Shown here: piece by piece, positions 50,694 to 58,314 of the stretch
Position numbering within the stretch: position 1 is the stretch's first letter
How the letters are laid out: each line of letters starts with the position of its first letter
Assembly: GCA_034928535.1 (NCBI GenBank)
Contig: JAYFOV010000022.1
Coordinates: forward strand, 62,001 to 126,000
From: CAXXOK01 sp001604115
GTDB taxonomy: Bacteria; Bacillota; Clostridia; Christensenellales; Aristaeellaceae
Direction: 5' to 3'
Length of the DNA stretch: 64,000 nt
Position numbers and translations under genes: made by a program
Notes under the pieces: model-generated
Database searches by the model: none
Told to the model about the DNA's origin: nothing
Seen by the model: the letters and a program-made list of their open reading frames with translations, nothing else

Positions 50694-50722
50694 TTGACAC
50701 ATATGGTTAAAGATGCTAAACT
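50694..50722 (+). promoter_or_regulatory. Promoter of the feo operon
   Basis: Perfect -35 TTGACA (50694-50699), 17-bp spacer, -10 TAAACT (50717-50722). Metal-regulator site 1 (50705-50722) covers the spacer and -10. Confidence 0.7.
50705..50722 (+). promoter_or_regulatory. DtxR/MntR-like operator 1 (feoA promoter)
   Basis: GGTTAAAGATGCTAAACT is an imperfect GTTAr-type inverted repeat overlapping the -10. It resembles the sites at 50738-50755 and 51287-51304. Confidence 0.6.
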
Positions 50723-50737
50723 ACGCATGGTTCGGGG

Positions 50738-50755
50738 AGTTAGACTCTCTTAACC
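50738..50755 (-). promoter_or_regulatory. DtxR/MntR-like operator 2 (feoA leader)
   Basis: On the minus strand GGTTAAGAGAGTCTAACT: the same GGTTA-N8-TAACT frame as the other two sites, placed just after the transcription start in opposite orientation to site 1. Confidence 0.55.
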
Positions 50756-50804
50756 AAAGGAATGCCATCCGATAGGATGCGGATGGATCATAAGGAGGAA
50801 ACGG

Positions 50805-51017
50805 ATGATGCCTTTGGCGATGGCCAGCATTGGTGATGTGAATATCATCAAGAAAATCAATGGGCGTGACGAAGTGCGCCAGCACCTGGCAGAACTCGGC
50901 TTTGTGGTGGGCGAGGAAGTGCGTGTGGTCAACGAACTGGGCGGCAATCTGATCCTTTCCATTAAAGACAGCCGCATTGCCCTGGACAAAACCATGGCCA
51001 TGCGCGTCATGGTATAA
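50805..51017 (+). CDS. feoA: FeoA domain protein, first copy
   Basis: This 70-aa SH3-like FeoA protein assists ferrous iron uptake by FeoB. It shows the family pattern IKKINGRDEVRQHLAELGFVVGEEVRVVNELGGNLILSIKDSRIAL, split here only by small residues. RBS AAGGAGG (50792-50798) is six bases before the ATG at 50805; a second ATG follows immediately. It lies 15 bases before the second feoA. Confidence 0.92.
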   Translation: MMPLAMASIGDVNIIKKINGRDEVRQHLAELGFVVGEEVRVVNELGGNLILSIKDSRIALDKTMAMRVMV

Positions 51018-51032
51018 AAGGAGGAGCAATCA

Positions 51033-51254
51033 ATGAAGACACTAAGAGATGTGAAAATCGGGGAAACTGCCATCATTGAAAAGCTGCATGGCGTCGGCGC
51101 CCTCAAGCGGCGCATCATGGACATGGGGCTGACCAAGGGCACCGAAGTATATGTGCGCAAAGTGGCGCCGCTTGGGGATCCTCTGGAGCTTACCGTACGC
51201 GGCTATGAGCTTTCCGTGCGCAAAAGCGATGCGGAACTGATCGAAGTACAGTGA
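51033..51254 (+). CDS. feoA: FeoA domain protein, second copy
   Basis: This 73-aa FeoA protein has KIGETAIIEKLHGVG, RRIMDMGLTKGTEVYV and KVAPLGDPLELTVRGYELSV, the full FeoA signature (better conserved than the first copy). Tandem feoA genes before feoB are common in Clostridia. A DtxR-like palindrome (51287-51304) lies between it and feoB. RBS AAGGAGG precedes the ATG. Confidence 0.93.
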   Translation: MKTLRDVKIGETAIIEKLHGVGALKRRIMDMGLTKGTEVYVRKVAPLGDPLELTVRGYELSVRKSDAELIEVQ

Positions 51255-51286
51255 TGGCGGCCTCGGCCGCTCTTCATTTGGCCAAC

Positions 51287-51304
51287 GGTTAGCAGATGCT
51301 AACT
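51287..51304 (+). promoter_or_regulatory. DtxR/MntR-like operator 3 (between feoA and feoB)
   Basis: GGTTAGCA-GA-TGCTAACT contains the perfect 16-bp inverted repeat GTTAGCA-GA-TGCTAAC (51288-51303), the best of the three related sites. It lies only 24 bases before the feoB start, so binding could control feoB separately. Confidence 0.6.
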
Positions 51305-51327
51305 GAAACGTTGAGGAGGAACAGCGC

Positions 51328-53673
51328 ATGAATCTCAAAATTGCCCTTGCCGGCAATCCCAATTCCGGAAAAACAACTATGTTCAATAATTTGACGGGAA
51401 GCAACCAGTACGTGGGCAACTGGCCTGGTGTGACCGTAGAAAAAAAAGAAGGTAAATTAAAAGGCCATCCCGATGTAACCATTCAGGATCTGCCGGGCAT
51501 TTACAGCCTTTCCCCATACACTTTGGAAGAGGTGGTGGCGCGGGGCTATCTGGTCAACGAGCGCCCGGATGCCATCCTGAATATTGTGGATGCCAGCAAC
51601 ATTGAGCGCAATCTATACCTGACGACTCAACTGTCGGAGCTTGGTGTCCCAATGGTCATAGCGCTGAATATGATTGATGTGACCCGTAAGAACGGCGATA
51701 CCATTGACCTGCAAAAGCTTGGCGATGCGCTGGGCTGCGCCGTGGTGGAAACCTCCGCGCTGCAGGCTCACGGCACACTGGATGCCGCCGAAAAGGCCAT
51801 GGAGGCCGCACGCAGTGCGGCGCACCGCGAGCCGCCGCATGTGTTTGCCGGCAGTGTGGAGCACGCCTTGGCGCACATTGAGGATCTGATTACTCACCGC
51901 GATGGTCAGACTCCCATCCACCACCACCATGCTGATGGCAGCCTGCACGAAGGCACCATTGTAGAAGCCAATCTATCCCGCTGGTACGCCATCAAACTGT
52001 TCGAGCGCGACGAAAAAGTGCTGCAAAACCTTGATCTTCCACAAGGTATCAAGGATGAGATCGAGGCGGTGATCGCTTCCTGTGAGCAGGAAATGGATGA
52101 TGATGCCGAGTCCATCATCACGAACCAGCGCTATGCCTATATCCACCGACTGGTGAGCACGAGCGTGCGCAAGGGGCGTCCTAAAGGGTCGCTGACTTCA
52201 TCGGACAAGATCGACCGTGTGGTGACCAACCGTTGGTTGGCGTTGCCGCTCTTTGCCCTCATCATGTTTTTGGTGTACTACATTTCTGTGACCACCATCG
52301 GCACCCTAGTAACGGATTTTACCAACGACACAGTGGTTGGTGCATGGATCCAGGCACCGGTCATGGATTGGTTAAGCGGCATTGGCACTGCCTCATGGTT
52401 AGTGAGCTTGATTGGCGATGGCATCATCGGCGGGGTAGGCGCCGTGATCGGTTTTGTACCGCAGATGCTTGTCCTGTTCTTATTGCTGGCCATCCTGGAG
52501 GATGTGGGCTATATGGCGCGCGTGGCGTTCATCATGGATCGCATTTTCCGCAAGTTTGGCCTATCTGGCAAAAGCTTTATCCCGATGCTCATATCCTCCG
52601 GCTGCGGTGTGCCCGGCATCATGGCGTCCCGCACCATTGAAAATGACCGGGATCGCAAAATGACCATCATGACCACCACCTTTGTGCCCTGCGGCGCAAA
52701 AATGCCTATCGTAGCCTTGATTGCCGGTGCGCTGTTCCACAATGCCGGATGGGTGGCTACAGCCGCTTACTTCATCGGTGTGCTGGCCATCGTGGTCAGC
52801 GGCATTCTTCTTAAAAAGACGCGAGCCTTTGCCGGCGATCCTGCTCCCTTTGTCATGGAATTGCCCCCGTACCATGCGCCCAGCACGAAAAACGTGCTCA
52901 TGAGCATGTGGGAGCGCGGCTGGAGCTTCATCAAACGCGCTGGCAGCGTGATCGTTCTGGCAAGCATCTTTATCTGGTTCACGTCCGGCTATGGCTGGGC
53001 TCCCGTGCAAACCCAAGCGCCTGCAACGGAAACGGCCATCGTCGCTACGGCGGAACAAACAACAAGCAATGGCTCTTTGGTCTTTGGCGCTGTGGATAAC
53101 ATGGACGAAAGCATGCTTGGCAAAGTGGGCAGCGCTGTGGCGCCGGTGTTTACACCGCTCGGTTTTGGCAACTGGCAATCCACCGTTGCAACGGTCATGG
53201 GTCTGGTAGCGAAGGAAGAAGTCGTCGGCGTGTTTGGCGTGCTGTACGGTGTCGTGGATGAGGATGGCGCAGATGCCGCCACCGGGTTGCTGGAAGAAGG
53301 CACCACCGAGGACATCGAAGCCGGCTTATCCCCTATTGCCCGTGCCTTTGACGAAAGCTCCGGCGGCTTTGGGGCACTGGCTGCATTCAGCTTCCTGGTT
53401 TTCAACTTGTTATGCGCACCTTGCTTTGCAGCCATTGGCGCCATCAAGCGCGAAATGAATAACACCAAATGGACGCTTTTTGCCATCAGCTACCAGACGT
53501 TGTTTGCCTATGCAGTAGCGTTGATTGTGTACCAGCTTGGGCATGTGCTGATGGGCGGTGGCTTTGGCGCTGGCACTGTGGCTGCATTGCTGCTGCTCGC
53601 GGGTTTTGTGTTCCTGTTGGCGCGCAAGAACCCTTATGATTCCGAACATTTGAAAGTGAAGGTGAATCACTGA
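51328..53673 (+). CDS. feoB: Ferrous iron transport protein B
   Basis: FeoB is the Fe2+ permease with an N-terminal GTPase. The 781-aa protein has G1 GNPNSGKTT (9-17), G3 DLPG, G4 NMID, a linker with a His cluster (HHHHADGSLHEG, about residue 197) and a GDI-like helical region. The membrane part then carries the two Gate motifs (SSGCGVPGIMASR; APCFAAIGAIKREM) and the iron-related VPCGAKMPI Cys. The His cluster is unusual and may bind metal. RBS GAGGAGG precedes the ATG. It is followed after one base by a Cys-rich peptide. Confidence 0.97.
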   Translation: MNLKIALAGNPNSGKTTMFNNLTGSNQYVGNWPGVTVEKKEGKLKGHPDVTIQDLPGIYSLSPYTLEEVVARGYLVNERPDAILNIVDASNIERNLYLTTQLSELGVPMVIALNMIDVTRKNGDTIDLQKLGDALGCAVVETSALQAHGTLDAAEKAMEAARSAAHREPPHVFAGSVEHALAHIEDLITHRDGQTPIHHHHADGSLHEGTIVEANLSRWYAIKLFERDEKVLQNLDLPQGIKDEIEAVIASCEQEMDDDAESIITNQRYAYIHRLVSTSVRKGRPKGSLTSSDKIDRVVTNRWLALPLFALIMFLVYYISVTTIGTLVTDFTNDTVVGAWIQAPVMDWLSGIGTASWLVSLIGDGIIGGVGAVIGFVPQMLVLFLLLAILEDVGYMARVAFIMDRIFRKFGLSGKSFIPMLISSGCGVPGIMASRTIENDRDRKMTIMTTTFVPCGAKMPIVALIAGALFHNAGWVATAAYFIGVLAIVVSGILLKKTRAFAGDPAPFVMELPPYHAPSTKNVLMSMWERGWSFIKRAGSVIVLASIFIWFTSGYGWAPVQTQAPATETAIVATAEQTTSNGSLVFGAVDNMDESMLGKVGSAVAPVFTPLGFGNWQSTVATVMGLVAKEEVVGVFGVLYGVVDEDGADAATGLLEEGTTEDIEAGLSPIARAFDESSGGFGALAAFSFLVFNLLCAPCFAAIGAIKREMNNTKWTLFAISYQTLFAYAVALIVYQLGHVLMGGGFGAGTVAALLLLAGFVFLLARKNPYDSEHLKVKVNH

Positions 53674-53674
53674 T

Positions 53675-53815
53675 ATGGCAACATGGATCGTCGGCGCTGT
53701 AGTGGCTCTGGTAGTTGGGCTGATCGTCCGGAAAATGATCCGGGACAAAAAGCAAGGCAAGAACAGTTGCAGCAGTGGCAGCTGTTCCGGTTGCCATGGC
53801 GCATGCCACCAGTAA
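53675..53815 (+). CDS. FeoB-associated Cys-rich membrane protein
   Basis: A 46-aa peptide starting MATWIVGAVVALVVGLIVRK has one transmembrane helix and a Cys-rich tail (NSCSSGSCSGCHGACH: four Cys and two His). This is the FeoB-associated Cys-rich family (PF12669-like), thought to bind iron near the FeoB inner gate. It begins one base after the feoB stop codon and reads through to a terminator at 53832-53865. Its small size and position leave little doubt. Confidence 0.9.
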   Translation: MATWIVGAVVALVVGLIVRKMIRDKKQGKNSCSSGSCSGCHGACHQ

Positions 53816-53831
53816 GTACCCATGACGCCCA

Positions 53832-53865
53832 GGCGGGGTGCGGCATAATCCGCGCCTCGCCTTTT
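53832..53865 (+). terminator. Terminator of the feo operon
   Basis: A 12-bp GC-rich stem with two wobble pairs (53832-53843 with 53850-53861) and loop CATAAT is followed by TTTT. Confidence 0.8.
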
Positions 53866-53928
53866 CCAATGCTTAGGCAATGGCTTATGCTGATATTGCA
53901 ATTTATACTTTCCAAGAGGTGATTCTGC

Positions 53929-54129
53929 ATGCAAACCCTGCTGGCGATCCTGTTGTTGGTCGTGCTGCTTGTGCTGTTATACACGGCGCAGCGGCACTTG
54001 TATTCCGTACGGGCACGTGGTCAGGCACCCACTAAGGCTGAGCCAACGGCGGATGCTTTTGCCAAACCCCTTGGATCCACTGCGCCCACGGATCAGGCAG
54101 GCACAGTATCCAAAGATGCAGAACCGTAA
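53929..54129 (+). CDS. Small single-span membrane protein of unknown function
   Basis: A 66-aa protein starting MQTLLAILLLVVLLVLLYTA has one N-terminal transmembrane helix, then a soluble tail rich in Ala, Pro, Lys and Thr. It has no Cys and no known motif. An AGAGGTGA site precedes the ATG. It lies beyond the feo terminator; whether it belongs to the iron system is unknown. Confidence 0.6.
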   Translation: MQTLLAILLLVVLLVLLYTAQRHLYSVRARGQAPTKAEPTADAFAKPLGSTAPTDQAGTVSKDAEP

Positions 54130-54450
54130 GCAGATATCCAAACCACGCCACAAGGACTCGTTCAGCGTTGACGTTTGGTTAGTGGCACCCGCAGCATCCA
54201 TTACTCCACAAGATCCGTAATCCCATGTGCGGATTCTTGCCGCGGAGTGCATGGAGGCAGGAAATGCCGCTGCAGCTTTCTTACAGCCCTGTGCGCCCAT
54301 AGAAAGTTCTGCATGTGGCATTTTGTGCTTCCACGGTTTTTGCTGGGCTGACTCGATTCCAGCATTGTACAGACATATGGTTTGGATTTCTCCGGATTGC
54401 ATTTTAGGGCCAAACGTGATACCCTGTAGTCGAGAAATGAGGCGAAAGCT
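54130..54450. other. Non-coding gap before the DtxR-like gene
   Basis: No supported gene lies in these 321 bases. A 5-bp ATCCG/CGGAT stem (about 54210-54234) is visible. There is no clear consensus promoter directly before the regulator gene; the nearest candidate (-35-like TTGCAT, -10-like TACCCT) is weak. A half-site GGTTAGTGG near 54177 recalls the feo palindromes. Confidence 0.4.
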
Positions 54451-54819
54451 ATGCAGATTTTAAAATCCTCAGAGGATTATTTGGAAACCATGCTCATGAT
54501 GAAGGAACAGCATGGATATATTCGTTCGATTGACATCGCGACCGAGCTTGGGGTCACCAAGCCCAGCGTTAGCTATGCCACAAAGCGTTTGCGTGAAAAT
54601 GGTTATATCACCATGGACAAAGATGGCCTGATTACGTTGACGGACATGGGGATGGAGATTGCCGAGCGTATCTATCTGCGCCACAAGACGCTTACCGAAT
54701 TTTTGACCCGTTTGGGTGTGGACGAGCAAATTGCCCGCGAGGATGCCTGCAAAATCGAGCATGATATCAGCGAAGAGACTTTTGCAGCCATTTGCAAACA
54801 TGCAGGCATCCCGCATTAA
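54451..54819 (+). CDS. DtxR/MntR-family metal-dependent repressor
   Basis: This 122-aa protein has the DtxR-family winged helix (SSEDYLETML; IATELGVTKPSVSYATKRLRENGYI) and a short dimer domain, with no SH3 domain, as in MntR. The putative ligands are D9, E12, H78, C100, E103 and H104. D9/E12 match B. subtilis MntR (D8/E11), while Cys at 100 matches DtxR/IdeR (C102) rather than MntR (E99). This mixed set suggests iron rather than strictly manganese sensing. Its position after feo and the GTTAG-type palindromes upstream of feoA/feoB make it the likely feo repressor. The ATG has a weak GAGGCGAAAG site. Confidence 0.85.
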   Translation: MQILKSSEDYLETMLMMKEQHGYIRSIDIATELGVTKPSVSYATKRLRENGYITMDKDGLITLTDMGMEIAERIYLRHKTLTEFLTRLGVDEQIAREDACKIEHDISEETFAAICKHAGIPH

Positions 54820-54836
54820 ACCCTGAAATTAGCCAG

Positions 54837-54882
54837 CACCGCGCGGCATAAAGCATGGCTTTCCACGCCGCGCAGTGTTTTT
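54837..54882 (+). terminator. Terminator of the DtxR-like gene
   Basis: A 7-bp GCGCGGC/GCCGCGC stem (54841-54847 with 54867-54873), extended by CAC/GTG, surrounds an inner AAAGC/GCTTT hairpin and is followed by TTTTT (54878-54882). It also faces the end of the convergent SDR gene. Confidence 0.75.
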
Positions 54883-56416
54883 ATGCCTGCAGATGCCGCA
54901 GTACATCCAGATCCGAAACCAGCTTAGGGTACCGCCACGCCGGCTCGCCCGGCGGATGTAGCGGTGTCCATACCTGTGCGAAAAACGGATCCATGTTGGC
55001 TCGCTCTGCATAGTTCCAGCTGTCCCGCTCGCAGTGGGGGCACCAATGCCCACCTTCCAGCACCAAGCGGGCGGTGGCGCTAAAGCTGTGCCCAAACGCG
55101 CATTGAAAGTCCAGCGGCGTTCGCCAATCTCCTACCGCCATGGCGCTGCTGGTGCATTGCCCGCCTCGGAAGCGCGCAGCGCCTTGCACATCGGCCAATG
55201 TCAAGGATTGTTCTGTTTTGGTCTCGTCATAGCCGTGATCCATTGCCACCACATCATTCCAGGCTGAAAACGGTCGGTATTCATGCAGTGGCCGGATTGC
55301 CTCCCACGCTGCGCGAGATCCCCAAAACGCGGCAATATGACCTTCCATGCCCTGCTCCACAAATCGCAAGGTGCCGTTTTGCGTGCGTGCGAGTTGCTTG
55401 AACCGCGCCTTGAGTATGTGTCCCGTCGCTTTGTGACCCCCAAGCCTGTTCATTGCCTTGACCAGCTTTCCTTGCCAGCCCAGCGCAGCTTGATAGCATG
55501 CGTCAAAGTATGGCAGCGAGTCTTGCCGAAAATCCAACAAATCATTGAGCCGGTCAGAGTCCAGATAGTATTGCCCATGGAAATTGCGGGTGGCAAACCA
55601 TTTGGCATCCATCACATCTTGCAGTCCGGAAAACCCCAATTGGCCAAACAATCGGCCATACAGAGCATATGTGTTGATCCGGCAAGCCTCTCCGCCGCCA
55701 ATATTAAAGATATGCCCCCAAAACGCTGCGCCAAGCTCGCCTCTTCGTTCCCGTTGGCACAAATGCAGCATCAGGCGGGCGGCGTCTCGATCCGAAACAT
55801 ATTCCAACACATTGTCCAAACCATTGTGAAACATAATGGCATCCTGAATTCCAGCCATTTTGGGGCCCATAATGCCAGTTTGACGAAGGCTGACCCAATA
55901 TGGCAACCCTGACTCGATGACATAGCGTTCAGCCGCGATCTTGCTCACCGCATAATAATCAAACACGCTTGGCTTGAGCGGATCGCCCACCCTGCCCCAG
56001 TGGATGGGCGGCATCCGGTCGCCAGTTTGCGCAACCGTACCGATGTTCACAAAGCGCGTTGTCTGCTCCTGCCCCAAAGCCCGGACAGCTTCAATCAAAT
56101 TGACTACACCGCCGAAGTTTACCGCCATGGCCTTTTCCGGTGCATAATCCGCCTCGGGCGATACCAGTGCGCCCAGATGGAGAATCACCTCTGCGCCCTG
56201 AACAGCCTGACGTACATCCGCAGGTTTGGTCAGGTCGCCCCATACGATGTGCAGCGCGGGATGCGTGAGGTACGGTTTTAAAACCTGTCGGCTTTGCTCC
56301 GTCGGCAGTGCCAAAATACTCAAGGTCAAGGCATCGCTGTCCCGGAGCAATGCCTGCAGCGTCAATAGGCCCATCGCGCCTGTAGCTCCCGTGAGCAGAA
56401 TGCGCTGCTTTGCCAA
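54881..56416 (-). CDS. NAD(P)-dependent epimerase/dehydratase-like protein with C-terminal zinc-finger extension
   Basis: The first ~330 of 511 residues form an extended SDR enzyme: ILLTGATGAMGLLTLQAL (GxxGxxG) and YYAVSKIAAERYV with the catalytic Tyr-Lys pair. The last ~170 residues are unusual: a segment with FEC-type pattern FQCAFGHSFSATARLV followed by GGHWCPHCERDSWNYAE, i.e. C-x3-H ... C-x2-C, a treble-clef-like zinc knuckle. The substrate is unknown. It starts at TTG (56416-56414), four bases after the partner SDR gene, in an operon divergent from a TetR regulator. Confidence 0.82.
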   Translation of the reverse strand: MAKQRILLTGATGAMGLLTLQALLRDSDALTLSILALPTEQSRQVLKPYLTHPALHIVWGDLTKPADVRQAVQGAEVILHLGALVSPEADYAPEKAMAVNFGGVVNLIEAVRALGQEQTTRFVNIGTVAQTGDRMPPIHWGRVGDPLKPSVFDYYAVSKIAAERYVIESGLPYWVSLRQTGIMGPKMAGIQDAIMFHNGLDNVLEYVSDRDAARLMLHLCQRERRGELGAAFWGHIFNIGGGEACRINTYALYGRLFGQLGFSGLQDVMDAKWFATRNFHGQYYLDSDRLNDLLDFRQDSLPYFDACYQAALGWQGKLVKAMNRLGGHKATGHILKARFKQLARTQNGTLRFVEQGMEGHIAAFWGSRAAWEAIRPLHEYRPFSAWNDVVAMDHGYDETKTEQSLTLADVQGAARFRGGQCTSSAMAVGDWRTPLDFQCAFGHSFSATARLVLEGGHWCPHCERDSWNYAERANMDPFFAQVWTPLHPPGEPAWRYPKLVSDLDVLRHLQA

Positions 56417-56419
56417 CGC

Positions 56420-57436
56420 TCACGCCCCCTTCATATCTACCATCTCAGTCGCTTTGCCATCCAGAATGGTCAGGCAAAGCTGCACCGATTCCCCTATGGC
56501 CTTGTCAATATCGTCGGGCTGCACACCCAACGGAACACAGCCAAGCTCCTTATCAATATAAGTCTGCGCGCATTGCACATCGGCAAAACGCTCCATATCC
56601 AGGCCGCCTTCCTGCCCTTGGCGCCGCTGTTTGCGCACGATGCTGCGGCTGCCCAGACGGTACAGCCATTTGGGAACGGTGACCACCTTGCGCTTTGGCA
56701 TGCCCATATACTTGTGCATAATGGTCAGCAAGGCTTTCCAAGTCAGGTTTTCATAGCCGATTGGCCAGCATTGCCCTTTCTGTGTGCGTTCCAAAGCTCC
56801 GGCGATCGCCTGCCCCACCTGACGCACCGTGACCATCGCGGTGCCTCCTTTCGGGTAAAACGTTGCGCCCTTCATGCCACGGATGATATCCACCAAAAAC
56901 ACCCACACAGGTTTTCGACCAGGCTGCGTGCCAAAGATATAGGGAAGCTCAAGGATGCCGACGTTAAAGGTATCATCCGCAAAGGAGAGCGCCATCGTTT
57001 CCTGATCGATCCGGCTGCGGATGTAGGGATGCCATCGGGTCAGTTCCAGCGCAGGCCACTGTTTGGCAAAATACGCGAAATAGGAGCCGCACACCACCAC
57101 ATGCCTTACGCCTGCTTCCTTGGCCAGACGCAGCAAACGTTCCAGCGGCGTGCTATTGTACTTCTGAAAGAATTCATAAATCGGCGAAGGTCCTTCCACG
57201 CGTTCATCCACGCCGGCGGCAAACACCAAACCTTCGCACCCCTGCAGGTGGGTGCGCAGCGCATCATCCGGCATATCCATATAGTTGCCGAAGCTGATCT
57301 GCATGTCCTTTGGAAGCAAAGCCCCCGAAGGGATGGGCGGCAGGGAGATCGTCTTTACCCGATGTCCACGGCGGATCAACTCCGCTGCCGCCTCGCTGCC
57401 CAAGAGTCCTGTGCCGCCGATCATCAATATGTTCAT
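56420..57436 (-). CDS. NAD-dependent epimerase/dehydratase family protein
   Basis: This 338-aa SDR protein begins MNILMIGGTGLLGSEAAAEL (GGTGxxG, NAD-binding). The expected YxxxK is not in the classical spot: a Tyr occurs in HPYIRSRIDQE, where Arg replaces the usual Lys, so catalytic activity is uncertain. The C-terminal half (KYMGMPKRKVVTVPKWLYRLG) resembles substrate-binding regions of atypical SDRs. I use the ATG at 57436, ten bases after AAGGG; a TTG three codons earlier abuts that site. Co-transcribed with the zinc-finger SDR. Confidence 0.82.
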   Translation of the reverse strand: MNILMIGGTGLLGSEAAAELIRRGHRVKTISLPPIPSGALLPKDMQISFGNYMDMPDDALRTHLQGCEGLVFAAGVDERVEGPSPIYEFFQKYNSTPLERLLRLAKEAGVRHVVVCGSYFAYFAKQWPALELTRWHPYIRSRIDQETMALSFADDTFNVGILELPYIFGTQPGRKPVWVFLVDIIRGMKGATFYPKGGTAMVTVRQVGQAIAGALERTQKGQCWPIGYENLTWKALLTIMHKYMGMPKRKVVTVPKWLYRLGSRSIVRKQRRQGQEGGLDMERFADVQCAQTYIDKELGCVPLGVQPDDIDKAIGESVQLCLTILDGKATEMVDMKGA

Positions 57437-57486
57437 CAGGTTCAATCCCTTCTGACATCACTTTACGAATAGCCACTGTTCTGCTA

Positions 57487-57500
57487 TGATGATATCATCA
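57487..57500. promoter_or_regulatory. Perfect palindrome, putative TetR operator
   Basis: TGATGATATCATCA is a 14-bp perfect palindrome in the gap between the TetR gene and the SDR operon. It contains the -10 hexamer of the SDR promoter (57489-57494), the usual position of a TetR-family operator. Confidence 0.6.
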
Positions 57501-57517
57501 CCCTGTTGACAATACAA
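57489..57517 (-). promoter_or_regulatory. Promoter of the SDR operon
   Basis: Minus strand: -35 TTGTAT (57517-57512), 17-bp spacer, -10 TATCAT (57494-57489). Confidence 0.6.
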
Positions 57518-57606
57518 CACACAGTCGCGTTTGCTATGATGTATGCGCAACAGTTTGAGGGTTTATGTCGACAAATCATCATGACCGTGTAAAGTGAGGG
57601 GTTTTC

Positions 57607-58164
57607 ATGACAACCTCGGAGAACCGCCGAGTTCAGATGACCAAGCGGCTGCTCAAGCATGCCTTAATTGAATTGATGCAGCACACCACTCTTTCGAAAA
57701 TGACCATCAAGGCGCTTTGTGCAAAGGCGGATGTAAACCGATCCACATTTTACCTGCATTATGCCGATCAGTTTGCCCTGTTGCGTGAAGTGGAGCAGGA
57801 GGCCATGGACGATGCCCTGTCCGCCCTGCGCAACGTTGATACAACCCTGACCAGCCTGGCGTATCTGGAAGCGTTTATGGGATACATCCGCGAAAATAAG
57901 GCTGTGTTTCAGGTGCTGCTGGTCAACCCGGAAGCACAGACCTTCCAAACCATGTTTGCGCAAAGCATCAGCGCACAGCTGAGTAGCCGCCTGCGCCTGA
58001 CCTGCCCGCCAAACTTGGAAAAGCACATCCTAACTTTTCTGGTACAAGGCTGCGCAAGCATTGTGCGCAGTTGGATCGAAGATGCTCTGATGCTGAGCGA
58101 TGCAGAGATCGCCAAATTGCTGTTCTCGCTGTCCGGTGCCGCGCTCACGCCCTATCTTGGGTAG
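57607..58164 (+). CDS. TetR/AcrR-family transcriptional regulator
   Basis: This 185-aa protein has the TetR N-terminal HTH (RRVQMTKRLLKHALIELMQHTTLSKMTIKALCAKADVNRSTFYLHYADQFALLREVE, here described in parts) with the typical STFYLHY element. A helical ligand domain of about 120 residues follows, matching the TetR_C group common in Firmicutes. It is divergent from the two-gene SDR operon, and the palindrome at 57487-57500 is its probable site. It most likely represses the SDR genes; the inducer is unknown. The ATG follows a GTGAGGGG site. Confidence 0.9.
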   Translation: MTTSENRRVQMTKRLLKHALIELMQHTTLSKMTIKALCAKADVNRSTFYLHYADQFALLREVEQEAMDDALSALRNVDTTLTSLAYLEAFMGYIRENKAVFQVLLVNPEAQTFQTMFAQSISAQLSSRLRLTCPPNLEKHILTFLVQGCASIVRSWIEDALMLSDAEIAKLLFSLSGAALTPYLG

Positions 58165-58200
58165 GGCGAATCCAAAACGGGATGATGCGCCTGCAGCACA

Positions 58201-58252
58201 CAACAGCAACGAGCGCATGCAGCCTGGGGGCTGCATGCGCTCGTTGCTGTTG
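58201..58252. terminator. Perfect 24-bp hairpin between convergent genes
   Basis: Arms 58201-58224 and 58229-58252 are fully complementary around a TGGG loop. It separates the TetR gene from the convergent flavoprotein gene. No T tract follows on either strand; it is the most stable hairpin in the window. Confidence 0.8.
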
Positions 58253-58314
58253 CAATGCGTGTGGGCGGGTCTTGCCAAGCCGCATGGTATGGATAGGCAA
58301 TGCCCGTGATTGTT

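Noticed and set aside
54130..54450. tRNA-like fold before the DtxR gene
   Set aside because: A short 5-bp stem exists, but there is no cloverleaf, T-loop or CCA end.
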